Of a DNA stretch of 64,000 nt, positions 34,269-45,934 are shown piece after piece. Within the stretch, counting starts at the first letter, position 1; the number at the start of each line of letters is the position of its first letter. The notes beneath the pieces were generated by a model. The model did not search any database, was not told the origin of the DNA, and was given only the letters and a program-made list of their open reading frames with translations. The position numbers and the translations under genes were made by a program. This DNA comes from Oscheius onirici. Taxonomy: Eukaryota > Nematoda > Chromadorea > Rhabditida > Rhabditidae. Location: positions 7,936,001 through 8,000,000 of the forward strand of contig OW051473.1 in the NCBI GenBank assembly GCA_932521025.1. Direction: 5' to 3'.

Positions 34269-35990
34269 GTTTGGATATTTGACCAGACGGGAAGGGCAGC
34301 TGCTGGACAGCAACAATGGCTGGTCAAAGGATGCAACGACGATTGTTACAGCGAGAGCAAAAGTTCTCAATAAACAAATTGTTATCAAAAAGGCGATGTT
34401 GCAGTGGGGAAATGTTTCAATGAAACAAAAATGCAAAAGTTCGGCAGTGGGTGCAAAGTGCGCTCTAAACGGCAACAGGCAACCGAAGCGATCGTCTATA
34501 AATCATTGTAAAACACAGGGGACGATCGATAGGATCTCCTTAATGATGACTAAAGTTCCAGGTTAAGGTTATAAGAATATTGGCAGGGAGAATTATTTGA
34601 AATCATTGATATACTGAAGAGAAGGTGGAATTATGCATTCAGCTTTTTTCAAAGTTAGAATGAAACTGTAAACGTTTTCTTTTTTGTATTTATGTGATTG
34701 TTTTCTGCATTAGACGTGGGAGACTTGCGTTTACATCTTACTAATGGGAAAGCAACGTTTTGGTTCGTAAAAGTGAAAGCGATCGTTTTTTCAATCAACC
34801 TTTGTATAAACCTCGTTGCATAAATCGGCCACACTTTTTCTGTAAAGTGGCACATTTGCCAGTAACGTCACTGTGCTCAGCAGAAAAATCTCTGTGCTAA
34901 AGGCCCCGGTAAACCAGTCTATGGGTATGCTACTCAAAAGACTCGTCTAAAATATAGTTCTTGCTAAATAATTGCATTACCATGCAAGCGTTGGAAATGA
35001 CTATCTACTGTAATGCGAGAGGTCAAAAGATCCTGGATAAGAAGTACCGTAGTTGTTTCCGTCGAGTCGAACTTTCAATTGTGCTAGGAAAAAAGTGACC
35101 TTAAAGTTAATGAAAAATCACCCCACACGATCCCGGTTTCTTCGGTTGTCCGGACGACGACTTTTTCCCTGGGCCTATAATTCCCACCATTGCCACCGGC
35201 TCTTTATAACCGCCCACTCATGGGTCCTTAGTTGAGGAAACAATACCTAGCCAGACATCCTACCCCATACATCGGTGGCACTCCCACTTGCAGCACATTC
35301 TCAGCTTCGAGTTGAATGAGCTATGAGCCCCCCTTTTCCTTCACTCATGTGGCAGCTTCTATAATGAAGAGCTGAAAACCTGGGGGTTATTGATAAGCCT
35401 GCTTTTCTATTTTCCACATTTAATTATCTCGTCCCTTTCGGCGGCTGCTCCATCTTCTTCGCTTGAACCTGTTTGACCCGGCGATTTTTATCCCATCTTC
35501 TTAAACTCTTTTACGGGAAAGGTCTCAATTCCCTTCAAGAAGCTGTTGAGTATGTGATTCGCCATCAATTCGGGGCAGGCAGACATGCCTATTGCTGCCA
35601 TTGAGAATGTGGATAACGACCGACGTCTTCCGCTTATGCCTGGCAACCTAACGACTACCTAGGTTTTGTTATGTAATAATGTGGCAGTTACAGCCTTTCG
35701 TGCTGTCATAGCAATTCTTGCTTCTTGTCACTTCTGGGGGCTATACAAAAACACGGAGTCTAACCATTGAGGCACCTTCCGGTGGTTTCCTCCTTGATTT
35801 ATTCACAGCTCGCTTAATTATTTCGTAAGTTCATTGAACGTCATCTAAAAGACAAACCCGTACTGGTTCATAACCCTAAGAGAATAAGGGACAACCTCCT
35901 GAAATTGACATGTCTGACGATCCGTGCTAATTCTTCAAAGTTCTTGTCTACCCCGTGTTTCTTGTCATTTTCAAAAGTATATAATTTTAG
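34269..35990. promoter_or_regulatory. Intergenic region upstream of cat-1
   Basis: 1.7 kb lies between the divergently transcribed P450 gene and the vesicular monoamine transporter, so it must hold the cat-1 promoter. It ends in a trans-splice-like acceptor, ATAATTTTAG, just before the ATG. No exon chain was found. GC-rich pyrimidine patches occur around 35130-35170 and 35430-35460. I did not identify specific factor sites. Confidence 0.5.
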
Positions 35991-35995
35991 ACAAA

Positions 35996-38120
35996 ATGGG
36001 TGTAGCAGAGCTGATTGACAAGTACAGGGGCAACCGGAAGCTGCTTCTCCTCATCGTCTACGTAGCGTTATTCTTGGATAATATGCTTTTGACTACGATT
36101 GGTAAGGCACTTTTTGGACCTTTAAAGTTTGGTTAAAGTGCCCATTATTCCGGAGTACTTGATGAGGTTGAACAATCCCAACAGTAGTGCCGCCATTTTG
36201 AATTCGCTGAAGGTCAGGGAGCGGAGAGAGGCGGTGAGTCAACTTCTGTTCAACCTAAAGGAAATGGACTTTACAGATAACGTGGGACTCTGATGACTAT
36301 TGGGACACACCTATGGGCAGCAGTAGCAAGGCCATAGACTGGGATGATAGTCCATTATCGAAGAAACAGAAAGGAAAAGGAAAGTCAAAAAACAAGAACA
36401 GACAGAATCCGTTCGTTTCCGAGATGCCAGTTACTTCTAAAGTGACAGTCGTAGACAGAGAGAGGTAGCAGAATTTCCTGTTTTCTACAAAGTATTCGTT
36501 CAGAATGAGGCCTCCTAACCCTCCAAAAACTGTGTATACTCACAAAGATAAGCACGAAATTGTGGCCAGAGAAAATGTCATGGTTGGGGTAATGTTTGGC
36601 TCAAAAGCTTTAGTACAGCTAGTAGCTAACCCGCTGGTCGGTCCACTTACTAACAGGTACTAATGGCTTGAACTAACCGTATTACAAAAACAGAATCGGA
36701 TATACTATTCCAATGTTTGGTGGCTTTATAATAATGTTCCTGTCAACACTCTTGTTCGCTTTTGGGGACTCTTATGGAACACTGTGGTTTGCAAGAGCTA
36801 TGCAAGGAATAGGATCAGCTTGTACAAGTACATCAGGTAAAGAGAACGTGTGTTAAAGGGAGATGAGTATATTAAGGTATGGGAATGCTCGCTCAGGCAT
36901 TCCCAGACGATGCTGAACGAGGAAGTGCGATGGGTATCGCCCTTGGAGGCCTGGCTCTTGGAGTCCTGGTTGGACCTCCATATGGGGGAATTATGTACCA
37001 GTGGTCGGGTAAGGAGCTGCCTTTCATTCTTCTAGCCATGTTGGCTCTTTTTGACGGATGTAAGTATGCCGGCTATCTTAAAACATATTCTCAGCCCTTC
37101 AATTTGCTGTGCTCCAGCCTCACGTTTCCCGCGGTGAGCCCGAAGGCTCTACAATCAAGCAACTCATCAAGGATCCCTACATCATCGTTGCTGCCGGTGA
37201 TACCTTAGCTGTCATTCTATCCGCTAACAAGCTGTGCCCTTGTGTTGATATTGGGTCTGCGCGGAATCTTTAAAGACCAGAAGGGACTTGACAGAACTTT
37301 TCAGGTGCCATAACCATTGGAAATCTGGGAATTGCAATGCTAGAGCCGTCTCTCCCTCTCTGGATGATGGAAACTTGGGGTGCGAGCTCTTTCGAGAGAG
37401 GAGCAGCATTTCTCCCTGCCTCGATATCGTATCTGGTCGGAACGAACGTTTTCGGACCTCTCGCTCACAAGATCGGAAGGTCATTTGCATCTAATTAACA
37501 AAAGAACCATGCTTTTTTCAGATGGCTGTCTGCCTGCATCGGGCTTGTAGTCATCGGTTTTTGCTTACTTATCATTCCATCAGCCACAGCTGTGACAGGA
37601 CTAATCTTCCCTCATCTGTTCATGGGATTCAGCATCGGCATAGAGTGAAAGCTGACTCAATTATTTTTATATTTAGGCATGATCGATGCCTCAATGTTCC
37701 CACTTATGGGACATCTTGTTGATCTACGTCATGTGGGAGTCTACGGCTCGATTTATGCTATTGCTGATGCTGCCTTCTGCTTTGCCTTTGCTCTGGGACC
37801 CTTCTTCTCCGGTCCACTCGTGAAATCAGTTGGATTCCCAACGTAGAAGGGCTTTAGACCAGAAATAAAATTGAAACTTTCAGAATGATGTACATCATAG
37901 CAATCATCAACTTCGCCTATGCTCCTCTCATGTTCCTGCTCCGGGCTCCGCCTGTCATCAATCCTTCGGAACAGGCAAGCAACCAAACTTTTAAGAAATC
38001 ATCAAAATTTAGACCTCGTTGCAAAATCGTCAGACAGCCTCCGAAGGACAAGAAGATCGATACGAAAAACTGGAAGGAAATGACGTAACTCGGATGGAGG
38101 GCTACCAGTACGACTATTAG
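35996..38120 (+). CDS. cat-1: Vesicular monoamine transporter (VMAT, cat-1 orthologue, SLC18 family)
   Basis: The protein starts [15 protein letters not shown]. The first membrane helix carries the conserved Asp in [10 protein letters not shown], followed by VPIIPEYL. A long, highly charged loop before helix 2 holds [11 protein letters not shown] and a [11 protein letters not shown] stretch. Further landmarks are [52 protein letters not shown], the buried Asp of [12 protein letters not shown] and that of [13 protein letters not shown]. These match CAT-1/VMAT better than UNC-17/VAChT. It exchanges protons for dopamine, serotonin, octopamine or tyramine across synaptic vesicle membranes. The C-terminus ends in an acidic/tyrosine tail (GYQYDY) that may carry trafficking signals. 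Confidence 0.95.
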
Positions 38121-38199
38121 AGGACAATTTTCAAGAACATTTTGAACGTTCAGAGAACAATCTCGGCTAAAATTTTCATATTTATTTAAAGGCGCAGTG

Positions 38200-38744
38200 C
38201 TAGTTGACTAAGAATAAAAGTATTTTTGTAAGAGAGAGAATTGGAAATGTGGCCGAGTTAGGGGTAATTATGCTAGGAACGGGCATTTGTTTCATTCCTT
38301 GGTTGCAGAGATCTTGATCGCAACAACAAGTTACAATATCCTGATGGGTGTTCTCTTGAAACTGACACGTGTTTGTTCCGATGGCCTAAAAACGTTGAAT
38401 TCCAATGACGGGATATGTTGTTATTCTTGTTAGGACCAAAACAAAGCGTAAATAACAATCCCATAACGTTTCCGGCTGATCATAGCAAGACATACCTGAC
38501 AAAGATTCTCCTGGTCGCACGAAAATACGGAACCTTGAACTGAACCAGGCACTTCGAAGAAGCTATTCATACACTGTGTAACTCCAGGATCGCAGCTGCC
38601 TACATTGTCCGGCTCGTAGTTAATATTGTCAAAAGCTGTAGAATTTTTAACTAAACTGATCAACTGACTTCCTTGAAAGCAACGGAGACTGTCGGCATCC
38701 TTGCAAAGAAAGGCTAAGAAAAGCACCGTGCCATAGCTGAGCAT
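38200..38744 (-). CDS. Second GPI-anchored Ly6/uPAR-type protein
   Basis: Two exons joined by a ~110-nt intron encode this protein. A signal peptide (MLSYGTVLFLAFLCKDADS) precedes RCFQG. The Cys-rich domain includes CDPGVTQCMNSF and FSCDQENLCQ, and closes with the Ly6 signature CCCDQDLCNQG. The C-terminus ends in a hydrophobic run (SLTKILLFLVN), consistent with GPI attachment. AATAAA follows within 30 nt of the stop. It lacks the Gly/His cassettes of the gene at 17453-18411 and is not its recent duplicate. It is divergent in sequence and convergent in position with cat-1 (tail to tail). Its partner is unknown. Confidence 0.75.
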
Positions 38745-38849
38745 GATAAGAAGAGAATAGTGTCATGTTATGAGCTGTTAAGACTTTGATGGTGCCTAAA
38801 GAAGCTTTCGGAACGCTTTTTTACTAACAAGATTTATTCGTGTTTGACA

Positions 38850-39929
38850 CTATTCTCTTGGGTAGAGTTCGTAGACTTGACGGGTCGGTATCTGATACCG
38901 AGTGAAGCGAGCGATGCTCGGCGTGCCGAATCCTGTACCAGGACGGGACATGATGAAATAGGACTGCACAAAAGGTGCAGCGTTGACACCCCCGGTTTCT
39001 GAAAATGTTAGATTGGTATAGGATACGGTATTTCACATTGTGGGTATATGTCACAAATTTTGTCCCAAATTTCAGCATGTACCCCACCTCATGGTGGTTT
39101 TTTGAGATCGAAATTGAACTTTTGAGAAAACTACTGATCCAATCGAGCTGATTTTTTGCAGGGGTACTTTTCAGTCCAGTAAAATGCTACTGTTAAAAAA
39201 CAAAAAGATTATATTTCAGCGGACTCGAACCTTGGTCGCTCCAGCGTGATTTTTCCAAACCCACTGCGCCATTTGGACATTTGCAGTTTCGACATGATCC
39301 CAAAGTCAAAAATTGTTTTTCAAAAAAGCAAAATACTCGTCTTATGGAGTTGAGGTTTTCACTAATTGACAACTTTTTTGTAGGATGCAACCCTGAAGAT
39401 TTATGGGCAAAATTGTGTTTTGATCGAAACTTGGAACGTTCCCTATTTTCAGACGATGAGATATCCAGGTCTCTCATATAACCTATTAATTTGGCCTCAA
39501 TGAAACTTACATTTTGGAACTGAGTTTACACGATTTCGTTGAAATTGGAAAAAGTTATGAGTGTTTTTTAAATACTTAGTTGGCGACCTAATAATAGTTG
39601 TGGCAATGGGTCTTGCAATAATTGAATTAAACGGATATTTCGGGCATGTCCTACACCATTACATATTTTATATGTGCTTCCCATGATTTTCCATGTAGTC
39701 GGTCAATAGTATGAAATGTTCTGCAATCACTTTTCATTCCACTGGTTAATTCAGCATTTATAAATAAACTATACTAGGACATCTTTGCATTTGCATGATT
39801 TAACCACCAAAACTCACCAGCTAGAATGCGACCATTTTCATCTCTGATAGCCTGTATTCCACTCAGCGCATCTCGTTCGCAGTTGTTGGTGAAAATGTTG
39901 CAAAGGAACTTTGACACGGTATCAAGCAT
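38850..39929 (-). CDS. 86-aa orphan, probable downstream operon gene
   Basis: Two exons (39929-39818 and 38998-38850) splice in phase across an 819-nt intron. The start Met follows a GTCTTTTCAG acceptor by a few bases, as in trans-spliced genes. It lies 279 nt downstream of the glucosidase II alpha stop on the same strand, a spacing seen in nematode operons. The protein reads MLDTVSKFLCNIFTNNC..., then an Ala/Gly-rich middle and the end YQIPTRQVYELYPRE. AATAAA is next to the stop. There is no signal peptide and no recognised family. The intron carries a tRNA-like element. Confidence 0.55.
39219..39283 (-). repeat. tRNA-like element in the intron of the 86-aa gene
   Basis: On the minus strand there is a canonical A box (TGGCGCAGTGGG) and a B box (GGTTCGAGTCC) about 35 nt apart. 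This spacing is close to that of a true tRNA, but the T-stem and acceptor arms do not pair. It is interpreted as a tRNA pseudogene or tRNA-derived SINE. Confidence 0.5.
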
Positions 39930-40208
39930 GCAAACCCTGAAAAGACTGCGTTTTCGATGACGCCAAGAGAAGTTAAATGAAAAGGATGACTGTCTGCGCG
40001 ACTAATATTGTCAACGCCAAAAAACAGAATCTTATTGCGGGAGGAAGCCTCTCCGACTGACCTATGAGGCAAATAGACTCGGGCCACCCCTAAGAATGAT
40101 AAAAACGGGTGCATCACGAGATGCAAGGAGACAGACATAGAATTATTTAATATATCACATCCAAATGCTATACCCATATCAAGAAAGTTTAAAAAACGAG
40201 CGGAAAAC

Positions 40209-43200
40209 TTAGGAATGAAGATCGATCTTAAACTCATTCGTGATATATCCAGTAGGACTAGTAATTTCCATAACAAGTGTGTCTCTGTCATATTCGAAAT
40301 CGAGGGGATCCGGAGTAAAGTCATCTCGATAAATGTGAGCAGTCCTCGGATGGAATTTGGCTCCACGAATGATAATTCTCTCAATGTAGATGTCGCTGTC
40401 CAATTTTCCCTTGACATTAAGTTTTTTGTTCGTAATTACGTGAAGATAATCGTGAGTCCTGAAAAAGACTCTTCGTCTGTTAATGAAGTGTCTGGCGAAC
40501 CTCTTGAATGTAATTCCCCAATAGGCAAAGTCTCCCTTCTCATAGTTATACGACTCTCCATCATCGAGATAAATGGTTCCGTTGGCAAAGTCACCTAAAA
40601 ACGAAAACGTCTAACGTCAGAAGAAAGATACATACCCTTCATATTCAGAGCAACGAAGAGAGTGATGGGATCTTCGCGGGAGGCCTTGGATGTTAGCTTG
40701 ACCTCCTCACGAACAGGAATGATAGTACCTGAAAATGGATATTTTCGAGATAAACCAAACTGTTACCTCCTCTCTGGAACATGGGAATAGTCTTCAAATC
40801 GGCGGGAATTTGAACAGCTCCAGGAGAAGGACGAGCCTTGTGAGTATTCCACTCGTACCAGACTTCACGTCTACCTGGCAGATAGGTAGAGGCTTGTTCA
40901 GCTTTAGCTTCAACGATCGGCTTGACAAGAAGAGCATTTCCGATCATGAACTGTCTGTCTTCGTCGTAACTGCCCTCGTCTTCTTGGAACTCTACCCAGA
41001 AGGGACGCATCACCGGCTTGCCAGTGATGGTGTGCTCGTAGAAGAGAGTGTACCTGAAAAGTTTAAAATGAGAATTTCAAGTCAAATTCAGCCTCTTCGG
41101 GCCAAAGATTGGACCCTGATTGAACTTACCAGTAGGGAAGGAACTGATATCTTGTTTTGATTGCCTCTCTTATAGCCTCAGTAGTAGTTGTGTTGAAAAG
41201 CCATGGTTCACGACGCTTAGCATCTTGATGAGAGTGTCCTCGGAAAAAGGGCTGGAAGGCTCCGGCCTGATACCATCGAACAAGAAGTTCCTCATCGGGA
41301 TTTCCGAAGAATCCACCGACATCAGCTCCAACATGAGGAATTCCAGCAGTGGAAAGAGTCAAAAGCATAGGGAAAGAGGCCTTGAGATGGCCCCAGTCGG
41401 CCATGTTGTCCCCAGTCCAGACGGCAGCAGATCTCTGGGAGCCGGCGAAGAAGGAACGGGTGAGGACAAAGGGCCTAATCTCATTGTTGTTTCGTTGCTT
41501 GAGCCCGTTGAAGGTGGATTGATGCTAAACAAAATGCAGTCAAAATATGGAAACGTCACTCACATGATAGAATCCGTACATGTTATGGACATCTCTGTGT
41601 TCAAAGTCTCCATGATGGATCAAATCTTTAGGCATGGTAATTTCAGGTCCGTTGAAAACTGAAGGTTCGTTCATGTCATTCCAGATGTGAACGTCTTTTG
41701 TGGTTCCCTCGTACTAAAATTGCGTAAATTTGACAAGAAAACACCAAACCTTGTCTAAAGCAAAAAGATCGGCCCAATGTTCGCGAACAGTAGGGTTGAG
41801 GAAATCGAGATACACCGAGTCTCCAGGCCAGCAGTTTCCTTCAAAGTTAGTCTTGTCGGCTTGTTTAACAAAGTATTTCTAAAAAAGTACTCAGTTATTT
41901 GACAAAATATGTATGCAACCTTTGCCTTAGCGTTCTTGTAAACGCTGTACTTGGGATCTTTAGCAATGTGAGGGTCAACAATGGTTACCAGTTTGCGACC
42001 CTTTTCCGTCAACTCCTCGATCATCTTCTTCGGTTCGGGGAACTTTTCATTGTCCCAGGTAAAGTACTTTTTCTTATCAGTGTGTTCAATGTCCAGCCAA
42101 AGAACATCCAGAGGAATCTCGTGCTTCTCGAATCCTTCATGAACCTCCTTCACATCGTTCTGGTCAACGTAGTTCCAGCGAGACTGATGGTATCCCAGAG
42201 AGAATTCCTAAACCGAAAGTCTCAGTAATCGCGAGTCACTAACAGGCGGAAGCGGGTAAACTCCAGTCAGAGCTGCGAGTTGTCTGAAACTGTCGGCAGG
42301 TGAAGGACCCAGGGTAATGAAGATGTCAATGAGACCACTTTCAGAGATAAAACGAGTGTTGACTTGATGAACATCTCGAGCACGGGTATCGGCATCAGCG
42401 ACTAGAAGAGCGAGTTTACCCTTAAAACAACTCCCTAACAATCAAACATTATCATACCTTGTCAGCTGTCAAATGCTTAACATCCACCCAAGTTTCAGCA
42501 GCATTGAGCCAAAGGACGGCAGTGGTTCTTTTGGGAGTTGGCCCGACTAGGTATGGAACAGATCCGTATAAAGCCATTGGTGTGTTGAGTTCGTATTCGA
42601 AGACATCAAGATTGTACAAACGGTATGGCTCGTAGTTGCTGCAGTAGTAAAGTATATCAACCGAATGTCTGGCCTACACAGTATCACGAAGATTGTAACT
42701 CTCAGCATGCTCCGGAATTCCAAAGATGAACTTGGGACCAACGAAAGCAACATCGATTCCGACAGAAGAAGATCCTGTAACAAACCTAAAGTTAAAGGTA
42801 AGTTATTTGTTACCTCTAGGCTTGGTGTCCTTGAAGTCTTTGAAATGTTCCTCCCAGAAGCCCTTCTCACGATCAGAAAGAAGGACCTTCTTCTTGAACT
42901 TTTCGAAGAACAACTCGCCGTTGGAATTGATTGAAGACACCTATTTCTGCTAATCAGTTCGACTAAAACGTAGTCTTACCAGCTTCTCCTTAGCATAGAA
43001 GTCGATTCTGAACGGACTGTGGGTGACGGCGATGCGATTACCGTCTTCAGTAACAACCTTGGTGTCAGCGGCTGTAGTCTTACTTTTCTTGAGCCTGGAC
43101 TGTTTTGTGCGTTTAGATCAGTAATGAACATACTTTTGTTGGGTAGGCTCCTCTTTCAAAGCATCAATAGGCTGGAATCGGGGGAACAGTGCTCCTTCAT

Positions 43201-43572
43201 CTTCATCGATTTGAATTCTGGAAAGTTAAAAATCTTCTTCATCGATGAAAGTTCTGGAAGTTAAAAAAACATAGACCTTACCGAAATGTAGAGTCTTTCA
43301 AAGCGACAATGGCTAGCTTTAACGTTTGGTCTTTGTTTTTGATTTTGGCTAGGATTGCAGTGTCGTTGAATGAGACAGAATCTGGAACTACTTCATAGCC
43401 AGTAGGCTCAGTTACAGCACGTTGACGCCTATAAGACGGAAATGAAGAAGATACGGAAAAGCTAAACTCACTTGCAGAACCAGGATTGAGCGCACGTCTT
43501 AAAGTTAGTTCGATCGACAGCCGTGATCGAGAGAACCCAGAGGCCGAGGACTAGCAGAAGCCCTTTACCCAT
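40209..43572 (-). CDS. Glucosidase II alpha subunit (GANAB, glycoside hydrolase family 31)
   Basis: A signal peptide ([18 protein letters not shown]) precedes the family's conserved N-terminus [17 protein letters not shown]. The GH31 catalytic domain shows [10 protein letters not shown], the nucleophile signature [34 protein letters not shown] (acid/base Asp) and the substrate-binding [16 protein letters not shown]. The C-terminal beta domains end KIDLHS. In the ER this enzyme trims the two inner glucoses from N-glycans in the calnexin cycle, with a beta subunit. Length and domain order fit a complete protein. The closest C. elegans relatives are the aagr genes. The small gene at 38850-39929 probably shares its transcript. 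Confidence 0.93.
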
Positions 43573-44138
43573 GGCTGGAACACAATGATTACGAAATGGG
43601 ACAAAAAAAAAGAATGCTTTTAAAAGCTAAGACAGGATATGAATACGTGGCATAATGGTGGTCAGCGCTCTTCCAGAAAATTCGCTCGGTGGGAGACTGG
43701 TTGCGCGAGATGACCCTGAAACTCCTTAGCGAGACCGCGAAGGACGCTCAGGTAGAGATGGATATCGGTCGAAAGTCAAGCAGTTGATCCACGTTCGTTC
43801 ATTCGAGCCTAAGAATCTTGTTCTTTTAAGCTTACGCTGCTGTAAAGTACACGTCGACTTAGATGCAGACCGTTCGTAAAGCAGTTTTCATCAATTTCAC
43901 TCCTCTTGTTTTTACAAGAAAAATAACCAAAGCGCTCTCGTCTTTTCACTTATTGTAAGTAATTCCACTAAGAATATAAATATAGTAGTAGCAGGGCAAT
44001 AACTATATGTTTCTGATTCTTTGCAATTTCTCCAAACTTTTTACACAGTTAGTACCATGTAGGATATAAATTTGTGGTTCCTTGCTGGTTCAACCATTCC
44101 AACGCTCTTGCATATACAGTACAATCCAATTTATTTTA
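43573..44138. other. Intergenic, between two minus-strand genes
   Basis: No exon was seen. It holds the upstream region of glucosidase II alpha and the 3' flank of the Cys-loop channel gene. Confidence 0.4.
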
Positions 44139-45934
44139 CTAAATAGAAATATTCAGTTCCATAAAATCTTCGACTTTGATGTTGTTCAAAAATTGAACAG
44201 CCGATGCCGATTTCAGATAGAAGAAAAGCACAAAGACGAAGAAGACTGCCGCAAATACCCACATTGCAGCAAAATCTAAGAATAAAGCAGTGTACCGACA
44301 GCATTTGCTTGTTTTTCTAAATTAATACATGTTAACAGCCCAAAATCTAAATTACCTCGTATTTCTAGCCCGTAGGTCATTCAATTCTTCGTATACCGGT
44401 TCCATAACATATTTTCCGCGTCGATTGCCACCGCAGCATCGCGGAAGCTTCCTAGAAAATGAACCGATTAATTCCAACTTGTCCATTTGAATTATACCTT
44501 GAGCGGCCGACAGACGCCATGCAAGTGACACAAATTAGTTCGATCAGGATACCAAGTACAAAGAGCAAAGAGAAGATCTTCCATAGATCTGAACTAATTT
44601 GAAGATGTTATAAAAAGACTGTACCTATAGCAGTTATTCCGGTTGTTTCTGGCAGACCGGCAAGATTGACGGAGTAATGAATCATCAAAAGAACCATACT
44701 CATTGTAATTAGTATAGATCGGGTTATTGCCATCGGTCCAAGGCAGAGAGACATCCAGCTAAAAAATTGTTTGGCCACTAGTAGTTCTGTAAGTGTTGCA
44801 TAGTTGGTTAGCGGGTACTCTAACCCTGTAATTGGCCTGATCAGTTATTTTACAAGACCATAAACTCTGGCAAGAGTGCTGAGCGTTTTCTAAAGTCTGT
44901 TTAATGCATTTAAATGTAGCGATGGTGTGCACCAGTGATATGGTCAAGAGGTATGAATCAATTTAGGTGAATTTGAAGCAATTTCCTCACCTGACAAACA
45001 TGAAGACGATAGAAGGCAAGAAGAACAACATCAGAATTTTCTTGCTCCCTCTGCTGAAGTTCAAGCTGAGAGTAAGCTCGTCATAGACTCCGTTGTTCAG
45101 GTAAACTTCTTGCTCTGAGAACTGAGCCCCAAGATACATCAGGTCGCCAATCTGCACCAAAACTGTAACCCCTCTACCAACTTTCAACCTCTCTGAATCC
45201 GGGATCACTGAGGAAGCTATCCTTTAGAGCCTGATCCCATTTAATCAAATAGGCATCCCTGGACGAGGCGTCGTTTCTCCAGATGAGTGTGCATGTGGTA
45301 TTTCCAAAAGGGTAATCCAGTGCATGGGTGCGGCACGGCATGTTTTGGTGTACTCTGAACACGAAACGGGTTATATTTTAAACCTTAGGGGTGACCTATG
45401 TTGCATTGTAACCGTTCCATTCTTGGTAATCTGAACCACTGCCGACTTTCTATGAACTCTTGTGGTCTCCGAATTGGAGAACATCTCATCGGGCGCCCAT
45501 ATCGACTCGCGGTGTTTACCTGACGTGTGTTCGTTTTTATCCCTTGCGCGCAAATCTTACCGAAATTAATCACACTGTGACACGGATTCAGGTGCGAAAA
45601 ATACAAGGCAGTGTCCTAAAAGTGCGATGAACTGACAACCTTAAAAAGAACTCACTGTCCACTTTTGTACAAGTCTCAAATCCACATTAAGCTTGTTAGT
45701 GTGAGGTACGGTGTGAATCGAATTGATTTCCAGACCTGTATCTACGACCAAACTGGAATCGCCGCCGCCTAAAACAACATGCTGATCATCTGTGAAGGAA
45801 TATTAATCACTTGGGACATCTTGACTAAAGACGGCAGCTGTCAATGTCTCTAGGATCTTCTTGTCATTTTGACAGTCTTCATCTGCCGAAATGACCAGAA
45901 AGACGAGGGATAGAACTGAGAAGAGTCGAACCAT
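44139..45934 (-). CDS. Cys-loop ligand-gated ion channel subunit, divergent (LGC-type)
   Basis: The start MVRLFSVLSLVFLVISA (signal peptide) follows a TTTTCAG acceptor. The extracellular domain has WAPDEMFSNS, a loop with the expected 13 residues between its cysteines (CRTHALDYPFGNTTC), and then M1 (ILMLFFLPSIVFMFVSW). M2 reads GPMAITRSILITMSMVLLM. It lacks the PAR or GEK motif that marks typical anion or cation pores. M3 follows (IDLWKIFSLLFVLGILIEL), then a short basic loop and M4 (FLDFAAMWVFAAVFFVFVL), with stop at 44139. The protein is a neuronal or muscle membrane channel of the pentameric family. Ligand and ion cannot be told from the sequence. Confidence 0.85.

Noticed and set aside
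39219..39283. Working tRNA gene
   Set aside because: Good A and B boxes, but the T-stem and acceptor stem do not pair and no anticodon arm is convincing.
39863..40417. 184-codon minus-strand ORF overlapping the glucosidase end
   Set aside because: Its first part overlaps the conserved C-terminus of glucosidase II alpha in another frame. Only the 39818-39929 part fits an exon, and in a different frame.
40735..41662. Plus-strand ORFs of 141 and 180 codons
   Set aside because: They are antisense to conserved GH31 catalytic exons.
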